From: Flavobacteriaceae bacterium
Lineage (GTDB): Bacteria > Bacteroidota > Bacteroidia > Flavobacteriales > Weeksellaceae
Length of the DNA stretch: 49,081 nucleotides
Direction: 5' to 3'
Assembly (NCBI GenBank): GCA_031276535.1
Contig: JAISMV010000008.1
Coordinates: 1-49,081 of the forward strand
The notes under the pieces were generated by a model. The model was given only the letters and a program-made list of their open reading frames with translations, ran no database searches and was not told the DNA's origin. A program made the translations under genes and the position numbers. This document shows, one piece after another, positions 17,646-27,026 of this stretch. Position 1 is the first letter of the stretch. Each line of letters begins with the position of its first letter.

Positions 17646-19919
17646 CTATAACTGATTATAGTTTTTCACTAGAAACCATCCGGTGAGGATTTGCTGATTA
17701 TTCAGTTTTATTATGTACCAGTATGTCCCCTGAGAAAGAATACTTCCGTTGATCTTTCCATTCCATTGAAACAACTTTCCGTCGGGTTTTTGGTCAAACA
17801 GTAATTTTCCATAACGATTGAAAATTTTAATACGGGCTTCAGGATAAATATCAAAGCCCGAAATATTCCAGGTGTCGTTAATACCGTCGCCGTTGGGGGA
17901 GAAAAAATTAGGAATAAAGAAAATTACGGCTTGCCCGGATTCTCCTAAACATTGCGAATCCGAAGTTCTTACTTGTATTGTATACGTTCCTGAAGACAGT
18001 TGTGTAAAAAAAGGAGAATTTTGCCAGTGGATTCCGTCAAGGGAAAACTCAAAATTTCCTTCAATGTCCGTTACCGCCGTCAAAGTGGAACCGTCTGCAA
18101 TTATTTGCGTAATTTTTGGAACCGTACTATGGGTTATAATAAAAGTCTGGGTGAAACTGCACCCCTCATTGGAGAAGATTTTCACAGAATAAGTTCCTGC
18201 TTTTGAAACTACGAGAAAATCGGTTGTTTCCCCCGTATTCCACATATAGGAGGAATATCCCGGAATAGCAGTGAGGGTGAGAGGAGTGTCAGGGGAAATG
18301 CTTCCGGGGCAGACAGAAATTTTTTCCTCCACATCCTTTCCGGCATAGGGAAGTACCGTTACATGTACTTGCAGTACTTTTCCGCACAGGGAGGAATCAT
18401 AAAAAACGCCATAAATGGTGGTATTACCCGAAATAAAAGTAGAAGGTATGGGATTTTCTCCCAGTTCTAATTCCGATAGAGAAAAGAAAAATTTCACATT
18501 GAGAAAGTCCTGTTCTACGTTGAAAGAGGCGGTTCCATCCCCTTTTGTATCACAGGAACTTAAAGAAACAGTTTCTGAAATAGACGAAGAACCCGTTTCC
18601 AGCAGAATTTCAGCAATAGCATGACAATTGTGTTCATTAATTATTTTGACGAAAACGGTTTCCGAATTGACGGAATTCTGATAATTGGAAGGATTGGCGA
18701 TTAGGGAAGCACTCGGATCGGTTTCCGGATTTTTATTATAAAAAAGAAAATTAAACTCTTCCGGATTTGAAATAATGGCGGATTTAGCGTTATTCAGGTT
18801 AAAGAAAACTTTTCCGTCATTGTCATAATCGCATTTTTTCAGGGAAGTATTGTTAACCTGTGGAAAGGGAGAATATTCTATCCGGATTTCTCCTGAGGAA
18901 ATACAGGAGCTTCCCGACAGGATCACTTCTACGGAATAGGTTCCCGATCCCGATTGGGGAGTGATGGTAAAAGTGGACTCGGTTTCTCCTGTAATGGGAA
19001 CCCCGTTTTTAAACCATTGGAAAGAAGACGCACCCGGCTGATAAGCGTTTAGTGTTACGGTTTCCTGTCCGCACAGAGGATTACCGTTTTCTAAAAGCCG
19101 GTCTTCTCCCAAATCTGTTTCTGCCCGAAAACTTCCTCCTTTCAGAAAAATGGCAGAGTCGTACAGAGGATTTCCCTGATCTGCGATTACCAGTTTGATA
19201 TGGTAGACCACACCCGGAGTTACATTTGCCTGAGCGGTCAGGACAGAAGTTTGCCCGTTATAGGAAACCGCACTGTTATTATAATTATAATATCCGAAAT
19301 ATTGCTGATTTACGGCGGTGCATCGTCCACCGTCTCCCACTACGGTATTGGAACGTACAGGAATGGATGTCCCCGGTAATACGGCAAGATTTTTATAGGG
19401 TTCGGAAGAATTTTTTTCTTTTAATAAAAATGCAAATCCATCAGTGTAAGCGCAGCTTCCGGAATCCTGATCCCTAAGGTATTGTTCCGATGCGAAAATA
19501 TAATCAAAGCTGAGTTTGTTTGCAATAGGAGTGAAATCGAATTCTATAATGGTGGCGTTGTGTGAGTTGGCTATTTGCAATGCCTGCTCCAGATCGCTGT
19601 CTCCTTTCCATGAACTATTTCCCTCGCTTGTAGGAGGCGGGGATAAATTAGGTCCGGGAGCGGATTTTGCCCTTCCTGTAGCAAGAATAATACCATCCTG
19701 AAAAGGAAAATTACTATTTCCTTTGAAAAAATAACCATAACTTTGTTCCTCATTATAAAAAGAGGCTCCTTTTACCGTTATATTAGATACTGATGCACAA
19801 GGGGTGTTTATTAAAACTTTTTCGACAAGTTCCTGCACCGGATAATCGTCATCTATTTGAATATATTGGCAAAAAAGCGGGTTGAAAAACAAAATAAAAA
19901 AAACAGATATTTTTTTCAT
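17646..19919 (-). CDS. Choice-of-anchor L protein with T9SS type B sorting domain
   Basis: A protein of 757 residues. The ATG at 19919 gives a signal peptide (MKKISVFFILFFNPLFCQ); a longer frame upstream has no signal-like start and is rejected. Residues of about 20-290 match the choice-of-anchor L domain (GIILATGRAKSAPGPN, FDYIFASEQY, DGFAFLLKE, HIKLVIADQGN). Ig-like segments follow, with paired Cys (TLNAYQPGASSFQWFKNG; SYMWNTGETTDFLVVSKAGT). The end is a gliding-motility type CHU_C domain: PNFFSPNGDGINDTWNI, then IKIFNRYGKLLF and QGTYWYIIKL. Such proteins are exported by T9SS and attached to or released from the cell surface, often as adhesins. It is monocistronic and divergent from the LtaS-like gene, with a 106-bp gap. 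Confidence 0.92.
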   Translation of the reverse strand: MKKISVFFILFFNPLFCQYIQIDDDYPVQELVEKVLINTPCASVSNITVKGASFYNEEQSYGYFFKGNSNFPFQDGIILATGRAKSAPGPNLSPPPTSEGNSSWKGDSDLEQALQIANSHNATIIEFDFTPIANKLSFDYIFASEQYLRDQDSGSCAYTDGFAFLLKEKNSSEPYKNLAVLPGTSIPVRSNTVVGDGGRCTAVNQQYFGYYNYNNSAVSYNGQTSVLTAQANVTPGVVYHIKLVIADQGNPLYDSAIFLKGGSFRAETDLGEDRLLENGNPLCGQETVTLNAYQPGASSFQWFKNGVPITGETESTFTITPQSGSGTYSVEVILSGSSCISSGEIRIEYSPFPQVNNTSLKKCDYDNDGKVFFNLNNAKSAIISNPEEFNFLFYNKNPETDPSASLIANPSNYQNSVNSETVFVKIINEHNCHAIAEILLETGSSSISETVSLSSCDTKGDGTASFNVEQDFLNVKFFFSLSELELGENPIPSTFISGNTTIYGVFYDSSLCGKVLQVHVTVLPYAGKDVEEKISVCPGSISPDTPLTLTAIPGYSSYMWNTGETTDFLVVSKAGTYSVKIFSNEGCSFTQTFIITHSTVPKITQIIADGSTLTAVTDIEGNFEFSLDGIHWQNSPFFTQLSSGTYTIQVRTSDSQCLGESGQAVIFFIPNFFSPNGDGINDTWNISGFDIYPEARIKIFNRYGKLLFDQKPDGKLFQWNGKINGSILSQGTYWYIIKLNNQQILTGWFLVKNYNQL

Positions 19920-20025
19920 TATTTTTATCACAATATAAACAGCGCAAGTTACATTAAATGAAGTTAAGTTTGATTGAAAAAGTATGTATTTTTTGCCTGA
20001 GATTGAGACATTAACACAAAGAACT

Positions 20026-22089
20026 ATGAAAAAGCAACTAGCTTCCGGCATTAAAATTTTGATATTTTATGTTTTAGTCGGATTGATTTTACGAACTGTT
20101 CTACTTTTTTTACCGGTGACCAACGGGTATTTTTCCACAATTGATTATGTGAAGATCTTTTTGCTCGGAGCTGTAAATGATTTTTGTGTATCGGTGATAC
20201 TTTTTATTTTTTTATGGCTGTATCTGATTTTTATCTCCGATTCAAAGTATAAATTTCCCCAGGGATATATAATCTTGGGAGGTTTTGTGGGATTGCTGTG
20301 TTATCTGTTCTTTTTCAAGACGATATTCGATGATTATGGGATCGTAGTTTCTGTTGCTGTCAGAAGTTTTGTAGTGATAAAAGCGGTTTCTTTTGCGTTG
20401 CTGTTATTCATCCCTAAAATAAGACAAAACTGGAGATATTCCATGTATTGTTTTGTCTTTTTTCTTTATGTGTTTCTTATTATTCATAATGCCGTCGGTG
20501 AATTTTTATTTTGGAATGAGTTTGGCTCCCGATATAACGTTATTTCTGTAGATTATCTGATTTACGTAAATAAGATTATGAAAAACACCATGATGTTTTA
20601 TCCTGTCATTCCTCTGTTTTCCGTTCTTTTGTTAATCTCTGTTCTTGTTACCTTGTTTTTTGTAAAAAGATCCCGGAAGGATTTCACTTTTTTCCCTAGC
20701 ATCAGAACAAAAATAATCGGAAGCTGTATTTATCTCCTGATGTTGGCAGGAGCCGTTTTTTTATTAGGATTCAATGAGAAACAGGAAACTTCGGAGGAAA
20801 CTTTCGTCCATGAACTTCAGGCAAACGGAGTGCATAAATTTTATAAGGCTTATATGAACAGCCCGTTAGATTACGATCAACATTACATCAAGATTCCTGT
20901 TGAAAAAGCGTTCTCCATACTAAACAAAGAATATGGCAGCAAACGGTCGAAAAATGAGTATACGAAGACCGTAAGAGATACGGTTCCGGAAATCAGAAAA
21001 AATGTGGTTTTAGTTTCGATTGAAAGTATGAGCGCCCATTTTATGAAGCATTTTGGAAACACGAACAATCTTACTCCCAATATGGATAAGCTGGCAAATG
21101 AAGGAATGTTTTTCACGAACCTGTACGCAACGGGAGACCGAACTGAAAGGGGATTGGAAGCGGTAACTCTTTGTCTTCCGCCATTGCCCGGAAAAAGTCT
21201 GGTCAAAAGAAATAATCATAACCAATTACTTTCAACAGGGTATTTATTTAAACAAAAAGGATATTCCGTTCAGTTTTTTTATGGCGGACACCAATCTCTT
21301 AATACGATGGAAACCTTTTTTAGCCGTAAAGGATATCAGATAATAACTCCCCGGACCTTCGGTCAGGGAAAAATAACTTTTGCCAACAGTCCCAGGGTAC
21401 GTGATGAAGATGTGTTCAATAAAGCCATACAGATTTTTGACTTAAATGAAAAAAAGGGAACTCCTTTCTTTGGGCACATTATGACCGTCAGCAATCATCG
21501 TCCGTTTATGTATCCGGATGGTAAAATTGACATTTCCGATGATCGTAGATCACTCAAAGGCGGGGTAAAATATACGGATTATGCCATTGGCAGATTTGTG
21601 GAAGAAGCCAAAAAACATTCTTGGTTTTCCAACACAATATTTGCTTTTGTGGCAAATCATTGTGCCGATACCGGAAAGACAGAGGCTTCCTTAGCTTTAG
21701 AAAAATATCATATACCGGGCATCATATATGCACCGGGATTCATTCAGCCGAAAAAAGTAAACCTTTTAGCCTCTCAGATTGATATAATGCCTACAATATT
21801 CGGAAAATTACATTTTTCTTATACTTCTCATTTTTACGGGCAGGATATTGACAGTCCTGAATATGCCCCAAGAGCACTGGTGGCAACATATCAAAAGTTA
21901 GGATATATGAAAAACAATACGCTGCTGGTATTGACTCCCGATAAGAAAGCGGAACAATATGAAATAACGCAGCGTAATGAATTGGTTAAAACGGAAGAGA
22001 TCAATCAGACCATAAAGAAAGAAGCGATTGCCAATTATCAAACGGCCGCTCATATTGTTAAGCAAACTCTTTCGAAGATAAAAAACTGA
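20026..22089 (+). CDS. LTA-synthase-family membrane phosphoglycerol/phosphoethanolamine transferase
   Basis: A protein of 687 residues; the ATG at 20026 is chosen because the preceding in-frame residues are polar and untypical of a membrane start. About five hydrophobic segments span residues 5-235 (FYVLVGLILRTVLLFLP; FLLGAVNDFCVSVILFIF; VFFLYVFLIIH). The extracytoplasmic sulfatase-like domain follows: VLVSIESMSAHFM (metal-binding Glu), ATGDRTERGLEAV with presumed nucleophile Thr373, FGHIMTVSNHRPF and VANHCADTGK (metal-binding His/Asp). The family transfers a phospho-alcohol from a phospholipid to a glycan. In a Gram-negative host the product is not lipoteichoic acid; osmoregulated glucan or capsule decoration is likelier. 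It stands alone and converges on the exonuclease gene. Confidence 0.9.
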   Translation: MKKQLASGIKILIFYVLVGLILRTVLLFLPVTNGYFSTIDYVKIFLLGAVNDFCVSVILFIFLWLYLIFISDSKYKFPQGYIILGGFVGLLCYLFFFKTIFDDYGIVVSVAVRSFVVIKAVSFALLLFIPKIRQNWRYSMYCFVFFLYVFLIIHNAVGEFLFWNEFGSRYNVISVDYLIYVNKIMKNTMMFYPVIPLFSVLLLISVLVTLFFVKRSRKDFTFFPSIRTKIIGSCIYLLMLAGAVFLLGFNEKQETSEETFVHELQANGVHKFYKAYMNSPLDYDQHYIKIPVEKAFSILNKEYGSKRSKNEYTKTVRDTVPEIRKNVVLVSIESMSAHFMKHFGNTNNLTPNMDKLANEGMFFTNLYATGDRTERGLEAVTLCLPPLPGKSLVKRNNHNQLLSTGYLFKQKGYSVQFFYGGHQSLNTMETFFSRKGYQIITPRTFGQGKITFANSPRVRDEDVFNKAIQIFDLNEKKGTPFFGHIMTVSNHRPFMYPDGKIDISDDRRSLKGGVKYTDYAIGRFVEEAKKHSWFSNTIFAFVANHCADTGKTEASLALEKYHIPGIIYAPGFIQPKKVNLLASQIDIMPTIFGKLHFSYTSHFYGQDIDSPEYAPRALVATYQKLGYMKNNTLLVLTPDKKAEQYEITQRNELVKTEEINQTIKKEAIANYQTAAHIVKQTLSKIKN

Positions 22090-22112
22090 TTTTTATATTC
22101 CTTCGAAATTTT

Positions 22113-22808
22113 TCATTCTCTTTCCAGAGGGGATTCGTATCTCATCTTACGAAAAATATTGATAAGGGTAACAACATCATTTTCACAATACATTTTGATT
22201 TTCTCCATGTTTTTATCCTGATAATATACTTTGGAGACCTCGCTGCCTTCCATTTCACTTTTAGGAGAGGGTAAATTAAAAACGTATGCCAGTAAATCCA
22301 AAGAGGTATAGTGTTTAAAATCTCCGAACTTCCACAAGTCCAGAGTGTCCAGATGGGGAATTTCCCAGGGTTTTCGTCCCTGTATCTGTAATATCCGCGG
22401 AAGCTCTATCTGATGAATTACCATCCGCCTTGCCAGATAAGGAAAATCAAACTCCTTTCCATTATGGGCACACAATAATAAATTGGGCGGGAAATAGTTT
22501 GATTTTAATAGATCGTTAAAATCCCGTAGTATTCGGATTTCATCATTTCCGTAAAAGCTTTTAATACGGATTTTTTTATCTTCAATGACCAATCCGCAGG
22601 ACAGACAGACAATTTTGCCAAATTCCGAAAGGATTCCACTACGTTCATAATAATACTGCTCGGGAGAGATTTCTTCTTTCCTTTGAAATTGAGTTTTCTT
22701 TTCCCAGAGAATCTTTGTCCGTTCGGGAACTTCATTCCAATGCTCATACTGAGGAACAGTTTCTAAATCAAGAAATAAGATCTGCCTTAAAGGAATGGTT
22801 GACAACAT
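22113..22808 (-). CDS. Predicted 3'-5' exonuclease, PolB-like (DNA_pol_B_exo2 type)
   Basis: A protein of 231 residues with an RNase H-like DEDDy exonuclease layout. The first acidic motif is ILFLDLETVP at residues 10-19 (Asp and Glu). The second region is LLLCAHNGKEFDFPYLARR near 110-128 (Asp in FDFP). The third is MYCENDVVTLINIF near 208-221, with Tyr and Asp in the YxxxD arrangement. HLDTLDLWKFG lies between them. The family acts on single-stranded DNA or RNA ends and probably serves repair or RNA turnover; the substrate is not known. It is preceded by its own -7 box, and a further minus-strand gene lies 162 bp upstream. Confidence 0.88.
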   Translation of the reverse strand: MLSTIPLRQILFLDLETVPQYEHWNEVPERTKILWEKKTQFQRKEEISPEQYYYERSGILSEFGKIVCLSCGLVIEDKKIRIKSFYGNDEIRILRDFNDLLKSNYFPPNLLLCAHNGKEFDFPYLARRMVIHQIELPRILQIQGRKPWEIPHLDTLDLWKFGDFKHYTSLDLLAYVFNLPSPKSEMEGSEVSKVYYQDKNMEKIKMYCENDVVTLINIFRKMRYESPLERE

Positions 22809-22830
22809 TAATTGCGGTTTTTAAGTATTT

Positions 22831-22838
22831 CAAATATA
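22831..22838 (-). promoter_or_regulatory. -7 element (TATATTTG) for the exonuclease gene
   Basis: TATATTTG on the minus strand, 22 bp upstream of the ATG at 22808, predicts a leader of about 16 nt. No -33 box is obvious. Confidence 0.5.
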
Positions 22839-22970
22839 CGAAAATAAGCCTCATTGCCGTCATTGATTTTTTGAGAGGATTTTTCACCGTTATGCGGTGG
22901 AAAACAAATAAAAAAGAACAGATAAAGAATATCCGTTCCCGGAGTTATGCGTTGGGTCTAAATAAAAGAA

Positions 22971-23435
22971 TCACAGGTAAATTCCTGCCCAGCTTTCTTT
23001 CAGAGGCTGTCGGAATTTTTCTTTAAATTCTTCGAGAGTGCATACGGATAAGTTATAAACATACGTATCGGGCGAGATCTGTGCGGATTTTACCTTTTCT
23101 TTAAAGGTATCTATGGGTAATGTCTCAATTATACCTTCTTTTGGTTCAAAGCTTACCCACAGCCGGTTTAGTAGATCCAACCCGTATAGGGCATCAATTT
23201 TTCGTATACATTGATTGAGGCTGTCTATGGAACAACCGGTAGCTTTCGTCTGATTTTCATCTACATGTATAACGATAAATTTATGTTCAAGGATTTGAAA
23301 TTCAGATTTCAGATCCGCTCCATGAGCAGCCCAGGATTGTAGAAAACCGGAAAGAATTTGAGATATATCCTGTTCTTCAACAGGAGTGAGAATTCTGTTT
23401 GATTGAAAAATCCAAAGTTTATTTGTAGTATTCAT
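22971..23435 (-). CDS. Conserved flavobacterial protein, often labelled ABC transporter ATPase
   Basis: A soluble protein of 154 residues. From memory it resembles a short conserved protein that flavobacterial genomes often call ABC transporter ATPase. The sequence gives no support for that label: there is no Walker A, no LSGGQ and no Walker B. Visible features are an N-terminal RxLTPVEEQDISQILSGFL segment, SWAAHGADLKSEF, the hydrophobic strand HKFIVIHVDE, and IDSLNQCIRKIDALYG. The middle (FKFIVI..., NQTKATGCSIDSL) suggests an alpha/beta fold with one conserved Cys near residue 68. No signal peptide is seen, so it should be cytoplasmic. It has its own promoter box upstream. Function is unknown. 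Confidence 0.82.
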   Translation of the reverse strand: MNTTNKLWIFQSNRILTPVEEQDISQILSGFLQSWAAHGADLKSEFQILEHKFIVIHVDENQTKATGCSIDSLNQCIRKIDALYGLDLLNRLWVSFEPKEGIIETLPIDTFKEKVKSAQISPDTYVYNLSVCTLEEFKEKFRQPLKESWAGIYL

Positions 23436-23471
23436 TACTTTTTTATGCCGTCAAGGTTATTTTTGGTTCTA

Positions 23472-23479
23472 CAAAATTA
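23472..23479 (-). promoter_or_regulatory. -7 element (TAATTTTG) for the 154-residue protein gene
   Basis: TAATTTTG on the minus strand lies 36 bp upstream of the ATG at 23435 and predicts a leader of about 30 nt. No TTG at the expected -33 position. Confidence 0.45.
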
Positions 23480-23753
23480 GACATTTTTTCCCGATGGAAG
23501 AAAACCGGAACGAAGATTCCCATAGCCGGAATATTTACCGGAGAGCATAAATCCGCTAAAGAACAGCAGGATGCGCAAAAGCCCGGAAATGAAAAAATTT
23601 AAATTTTGCAGGCTGTGTTTGAACTTTTTGCCCTAAGGGAGAGACCTGTATAAAGCCATATCACAAATATGTTAAACACACAGCATGGGGAAAATAAGGA
23701 TATTTTTATGAAATATTTAAAACAATAATCTGTCATCTTGGCATATAAATTTC
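23480..23753. other. Intergenic region between divergent genes
   Basis: About 270 bp between the promoter boxes of the 154-residue protein gene and miaB. Only a very short open frame (from 23493, about 18 codons) is present. No tRNA, repeat or terminator was seen. It probably holds only upstream control sequence. Confidence 0.5.
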
Positions 23754-23761
23754 TATCTTTG
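23754..23761 (+). promoter_or_regulatory. -7 element (TATCTTTG) for the miaB operon
   Basis: TATCTTTG is a full match to TAnnTTTG. It predicts a start near 23768 and a leader of about 49 nt to the preferred ATG. A TTG at 23738-23740 is only 13 bp upstream, shorter than usual. Confidence 0.55.
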
Positions 23762-23816
23762 CATATTATTTATTTTTTGATTTGAAATATCTTCAATGGT
23801 TCAGAATGACCGCAAT

Positions 23817-25247
23817 ATGGAAAAAGAAATTATAGAGAAGCGTCAGGGAGAGGTATTAGTGCAAAAAGGAATCACTAAAAATGTAAAGAAGCTATTTCTG
23901 GAAAGTTATGGTTGTCAGATGAATTTTTCCGATAGTGAGGTGGTTGCTTCAATACTTCACAACGAAGGATACAATACCACGACCCAACCCGAAGAAGCAG
24001 ACCTGATTCTTCTTAACACTTGTTCTATACGGGAAAAGGCTGAACAAACCATAAGAAAAAGACTTTCACAATTCAATACGGTAAAAAAACAAAAGCCGTA
24101 TTTGGTTATTGGAGTTTTAGGCTGCATGGCAGAACGGTTAAAGACAAAATTTCTGGAAGAAGAGCATTTGGTGGATCTGGTAGTAGGCCCCGATGCATAC
24201 CGGGATCTGCCCAATTTGTTGAAAGATACGGAAGACGGTAGAAGCGCTATCAATGTATTGTTATCAAAAGAAGAAACGTATGCAGACATAAGCCCTGTCC
24301 GGTTAGGCGGAAACGGAGTAACCGCTTTTGTGTCGATCACAAGAGGGTGCGACAATATGTGTACCTTTTGCGTAGTGCCGTTTACCCGGGGGAGAGAAAG
24401 GAGCAGAGACCCGCATTCTATTTTAAAGGAGTGTCGGGAATTAGTAGAGAACGGCTATAAGGAGATAACTCTTTTAGGTCAAAATGTAGACAGCTATTTA
24501 TGGTATGGAGGAGGACCTAAAAAAGATTTTTACAAAGCCGGTGAGTTACAAAAAGCTACAGCCGTAGATTTTGCACAGCTTTTAGACTTAGTGGCAACCG
24601 CCTGTTCAGGAGCAAGGATCCGTTTTTCAACATCCAATCCTCAGGATATGCATGAAGAAGTACTTCATGTGATGGCAAAACATGAAAATATATGCAAATA
24701 TATTCACCTTCCCGTTCAAAGCGGAAATACCGCCGTATTACAAAGAATGAACCGCCGGCACACCCGGGAAGAATACATGGAATTACTGGATAAAATTAAG
24801 AAAATTATCCCCGATTGTGCCATTTCCCATGATATGATCTCAGGATTTTGCGGAGAGACCGAAGAAGAACATAAAGACACCCTGAGCCTGATGGAATATG
24901 CAAAATATGACTTCGGGTACATGTTTGCCTACTCGGAACGCCCCGGAACTCCTGCCCATAAAAATATGAAGGACGATGTTCCTGTGGAGATTAAAAAGAG
25001 ACGGTTGACGGAGATCATAGATCTCCAGCAAAAATTATCATTAGAAAGAATGCGGTCTTACACACAAAAGGTACATGAAGTATTGATCGAAGGAACCAGT
25101 AAAAAAAGTGAAAAGCAATGGTATGGAAGAATATCCCAAAATGCGGTGGCTGTATTTCCGAAAACGGAAAACACGAAGATCGGTGACTTTGTGAAGGTCT
25201 GGATTAAAGACTGTACCTCAGCCACATTAATAGGTGAAATAGTTTAA
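23817..25247 (+). CDS. miaB: tRNA-2-methylthio-N6-isopentenyladenosine synthase MiaB
   Basis: A protein of 476 residues from the ATG at 23817; an ATG at 23796 would add seven residues, and flavobacterial MiaB proteins usually begin at the later one (MEKEII). MiaB is a radical-SAM enzyme that methylthiolates i6A37 in tRNAs reading UNN codons. The N-terminal UPF0004 domain has [14 protein letters not shown] with its first cluster Cys, then NTCSIREKA and GVLGCMAER. The radical-SAM cluster motif is [14 protein letters not shown], three Cys in CxxxCxxC spacing. GLRYG-type features follow ([20 protein letters not shown]), and a TRAM domain closes the protein ([10 protein letters not shown] to ATLIGEIV). 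First gene of a long operon; the sigma-54 activator starts 10 bp later. Confidence 0.96.
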   Translation: MEKEIIEKRQGEVLVQKGITKNVKKLFLESYGCQMNFSDSEVVASILHNEGYNTTTQPEEADLILLNTCSIREKAEQTIRKRLSQFNTVKKQKPYLVIGVLGCMAERLKTKFLEEEHLVDLVVGPDAYRDLPNLLKDTEDGRSAINVLLSKEETYADISPVRLGGNGVTAFVSITRGCDNMCTFCVVPFTRGRERSRDPHSILKECRELVENGYKEITLLGQNVDSYLWYGGGPKKDFYKAGELQKATAVDFAQLLDLVATACSGARIRFSTSNPQDMHEEVLHVMAKHENICKYIHLPVQSGNTAVLQRMNRRHTREEYMELLDKIKKIIPDCAISHDMISGFCGETEEEHKDTLSLMEYAKYDFGYMFAYSERPGTPAHKNMKDDVPVEIKKRRLTEIIDLQQKLSLERMRSYTQKVHEVLIEGTSKKSEKQWYGRISQNAVAVFPKTENTKIGDFVKVWIKDCTSATLIGEIV

Positions 25248-25257
25248 ACAGAACACC

Positions 25258-26532
25258 ATGGATTCATTACAAACTATAAAACAACGGTTTGGAATAATAG
25301 GAAATAATATAGCGCTAAACAGAGCGCTGGAGAAGGCAATGCAGGTAGCGCCTACGGAGATTTCCGTATTGGTAATAGGAGAAAGCGGAGTAGGAAAAGA
25401 GTTTATTCCGAAAATTATTCATAATCTGTCACCAAAAAAACACAAGCAGTACATTGCCGTGAATTGTGGTGCAATACCGGAAGGAACCATAGATTCCGAA
25501 CTTTTCGGACATGAAAAGGGAGCTTTTACAGGAGCGGATAAGATGAGGAAAGGTTATTTTGAAGTAGCCGACGGAGGAACTATTTTTTTAGACGAAGTAG
25601 GAGAATTACCATTACAAACTCAGGTTCGTTTGTTACGGGTATTGGAAAGCGGAGAATTTATGAAAGTGGGCTCTTCCAATATTCAGAAAACCAACGTTCG
25701 AATTGTTGCGGCAACCAATATCAACCTTCTGGATGCAATACATAAAGGAAAATTCAGAGAAGATTTATATTATAGGCTGAATACGGTTCAGATTGACATT
25801 CCGGCATTACGTGAAAGAAAAGACGACATTCCTTTATTGTTTAGAAAATTTGCCATAGACTTTTCAGAAAAATACAGAATGCCTTCAATTCACCTGTCAG
25901 ACGAAGCAATGAGCCACATCCAGCAATATTACTGGCCCGGGAATATTCGTCAGTTGAGGAATTTCACCGAGCAGGTTACGGTGGTTGAAACGAAACGCGA
26001 ACTTTCTTTAGACCGAGTGAAAGAATACCTCAGAGATGTTCCACAGACAACTTCTCTGATAAATATTTCAGGACAAAATGAAAACAAATCGGATTTTTCC
26101 AGTGAAAGAGAAATATTGTATAAATTTCTTTTTGACATGAAAAAAGACTTGAATGATTTAAAGGCATTAACTCTGAATTTAATAAAAAATAAAGGAGATA
26201 TCGGTTTGACGACTAATGAGAAAGATCTTTTTCAAAGAATTTATAAAGATCACGATATTTCTAAAACCGGTGAATCGTTGGTATATTACGATGAAAAATC
26301 AAGTGTATCAACAGTAACAACCGTTGATAATTACCATCAGGATGTAGATGATTACGAATATGAAGACATATCAAGTCAATCAGAATCGTTATCTTTACAA
26401 AAAAAGGAAGAAGAATTAATCAGAAAAGCTTTAGATAAATATAATGGAAAACGTAAGTTAGCTGCAAGAGAATTAGGCATTTCAGAGAGGACGTTATACC
26501 GAAAAATAAAACAATATGACATTGAAGAGTAA
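25258..26532 (+). CDS. Sigma-54-dependent AAA+ transcription activator without sensor domain
   Basis: A protein of 424 residues. The AAA+ domain starts almost at once: Walker A GESGVGKE at 41-48, the sigma-54 contact loop GAFTGA at 88-93, and Walker B TIFLDEVGE at about 108-116. YYRLNTVQIDIPALRERKDDI and YYWPGNIRQLRNF follow. A Ser/Asp-rich linker spans about 265-375. A Fis-type helix-turn-helix ends the protein (KRKLAARELGISERTLYRKI). There is no receiver, GAF or PAS domain, so activity must be set by expression or by a partner protein. It should drive RpoN promoters; rpoN itself is not in the window. This gene between miaB and lptE is a conserved arrangement in flavobacteria. The next gene starts inside its last codons. 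Confidence 0.94.
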   Translation: MDSLQTIKQRFGIIGNNIALNRALEKAMQVAPTEISVLVIGESGVGKEFIPKIIHNLSPKKHKQYIAVNCGAIPEGTIDSELFGHEKGAFTGADKMRKGYFEVADGGTIFLDEVGELPLQTQVRLLRVLESGEFMKVGSSNIQKTNVRIVAATNINLLDAIHKGKFREDLYYRLNTVQIDIPALRERKDDIPLLFRKFAIDFSEKYRMPSIHLSDEAMSHIQQYYWPGNIRQLRNFTEQVTVVETKRELSLDRVKEYLRDVPQTTSLINISGQNENKSDFSSEREILYKFLFDMKKDLNDLKALTLNLIKNKGDIGLTTNEKDLFQRIYKDHDISKTGESLVYYDEKSSVSTVTTVDNYHQDVDDYEYEDISSQSESLSLQKKEEELIRKALDKYNGKRKLAARELGISERTLYRKIKQYDIEE

Positions 26533-27025
26533 GGGAATAGGAGCTGTTTTAGGGATGCTGACACTGGCTTTGTCAGGATGTTATTCATTTACGGGATCTT
26601 CCTTGGATCCCGGCATAAAAACCCTTGAAATACGGTCTTTTCCTAATTATTCCGCTTATCAGAGTCCGAATTTGAGCGTGGATTTTACCACATCCCTGCA
26701 AAACAGGTTCAATCAAAGAACCCGATTACAGGAAACAAAAATTGATCCGGATATTCTTCTGGAAGGAGAAATAACCGATTTTTCTACAAATCCCGTGAGC
26801 ATTCGGAGTGGCTCGGATGAAGCAACCCAGAACAGATTAACCATAACGGTTGCCGTAAGGTATGAAAATAAAGTACAACCCGAAAAAAGTTTCGAAAGAA
26901 CCTTTTCCGACTATGAAGACTATTCAAGCACGGAATTATTGATTAACATTCAGGACGAATTGGCACAGAAAATAAATCAAAGAATCATAGATCAGATTTT
27001 TACAGCAATAGTAGCAGATTGGTAA
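26516..27025 (+). CDS. lptE: LPS-assembly lipoprotein LptE
   Basis: A protein of 169 residues overlapping the activator gene by 17 bp in another frame, which suggests translational coupling. The lipoprotein signal ends in LALSGC, Cys at residue 22, followed by YSFTGSSLDPGIKTL. The body has the LptE fold pattern of Bacteroidota: SFPNYSAYQSPNLS, a region LQNRFNQRTRLQ and the acidic strand ILLEGEITDFS, then RLTITVAVRYENK and an amphipathic C-terminal helix. LptE plugs the LptD barrel that inserts lipopolysaccharide in the outer leaflet. It is a member of the miaB-secG operon; lptD is not in this window. Confidence 0.92.
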   Translation: MTLKSKGIGAVLGMLTLALSGCYSFTGSSLDPGIKTLEIRSFPNYSAYQSPNLSVDFTTSLQNRFNQRTRLQETKIDPDILLEGEITDFSTNPVSIRSGSDEATQNRLTITVAVRYENKVQPEKSFERTFSDYEDYSSTELLINIQDELAQKINQRIIDQIFTAIVADW

Positions 27026-27026
27026 T

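Noticed and set aside
23796-23817. Upstream ATG at 23796 as miaB start
   Set aside because: The extra seven residues (MVQNDRN) are not typical of the family, while MEKEII at 23817 is. The choice does not affect function; 23796 remains possible.
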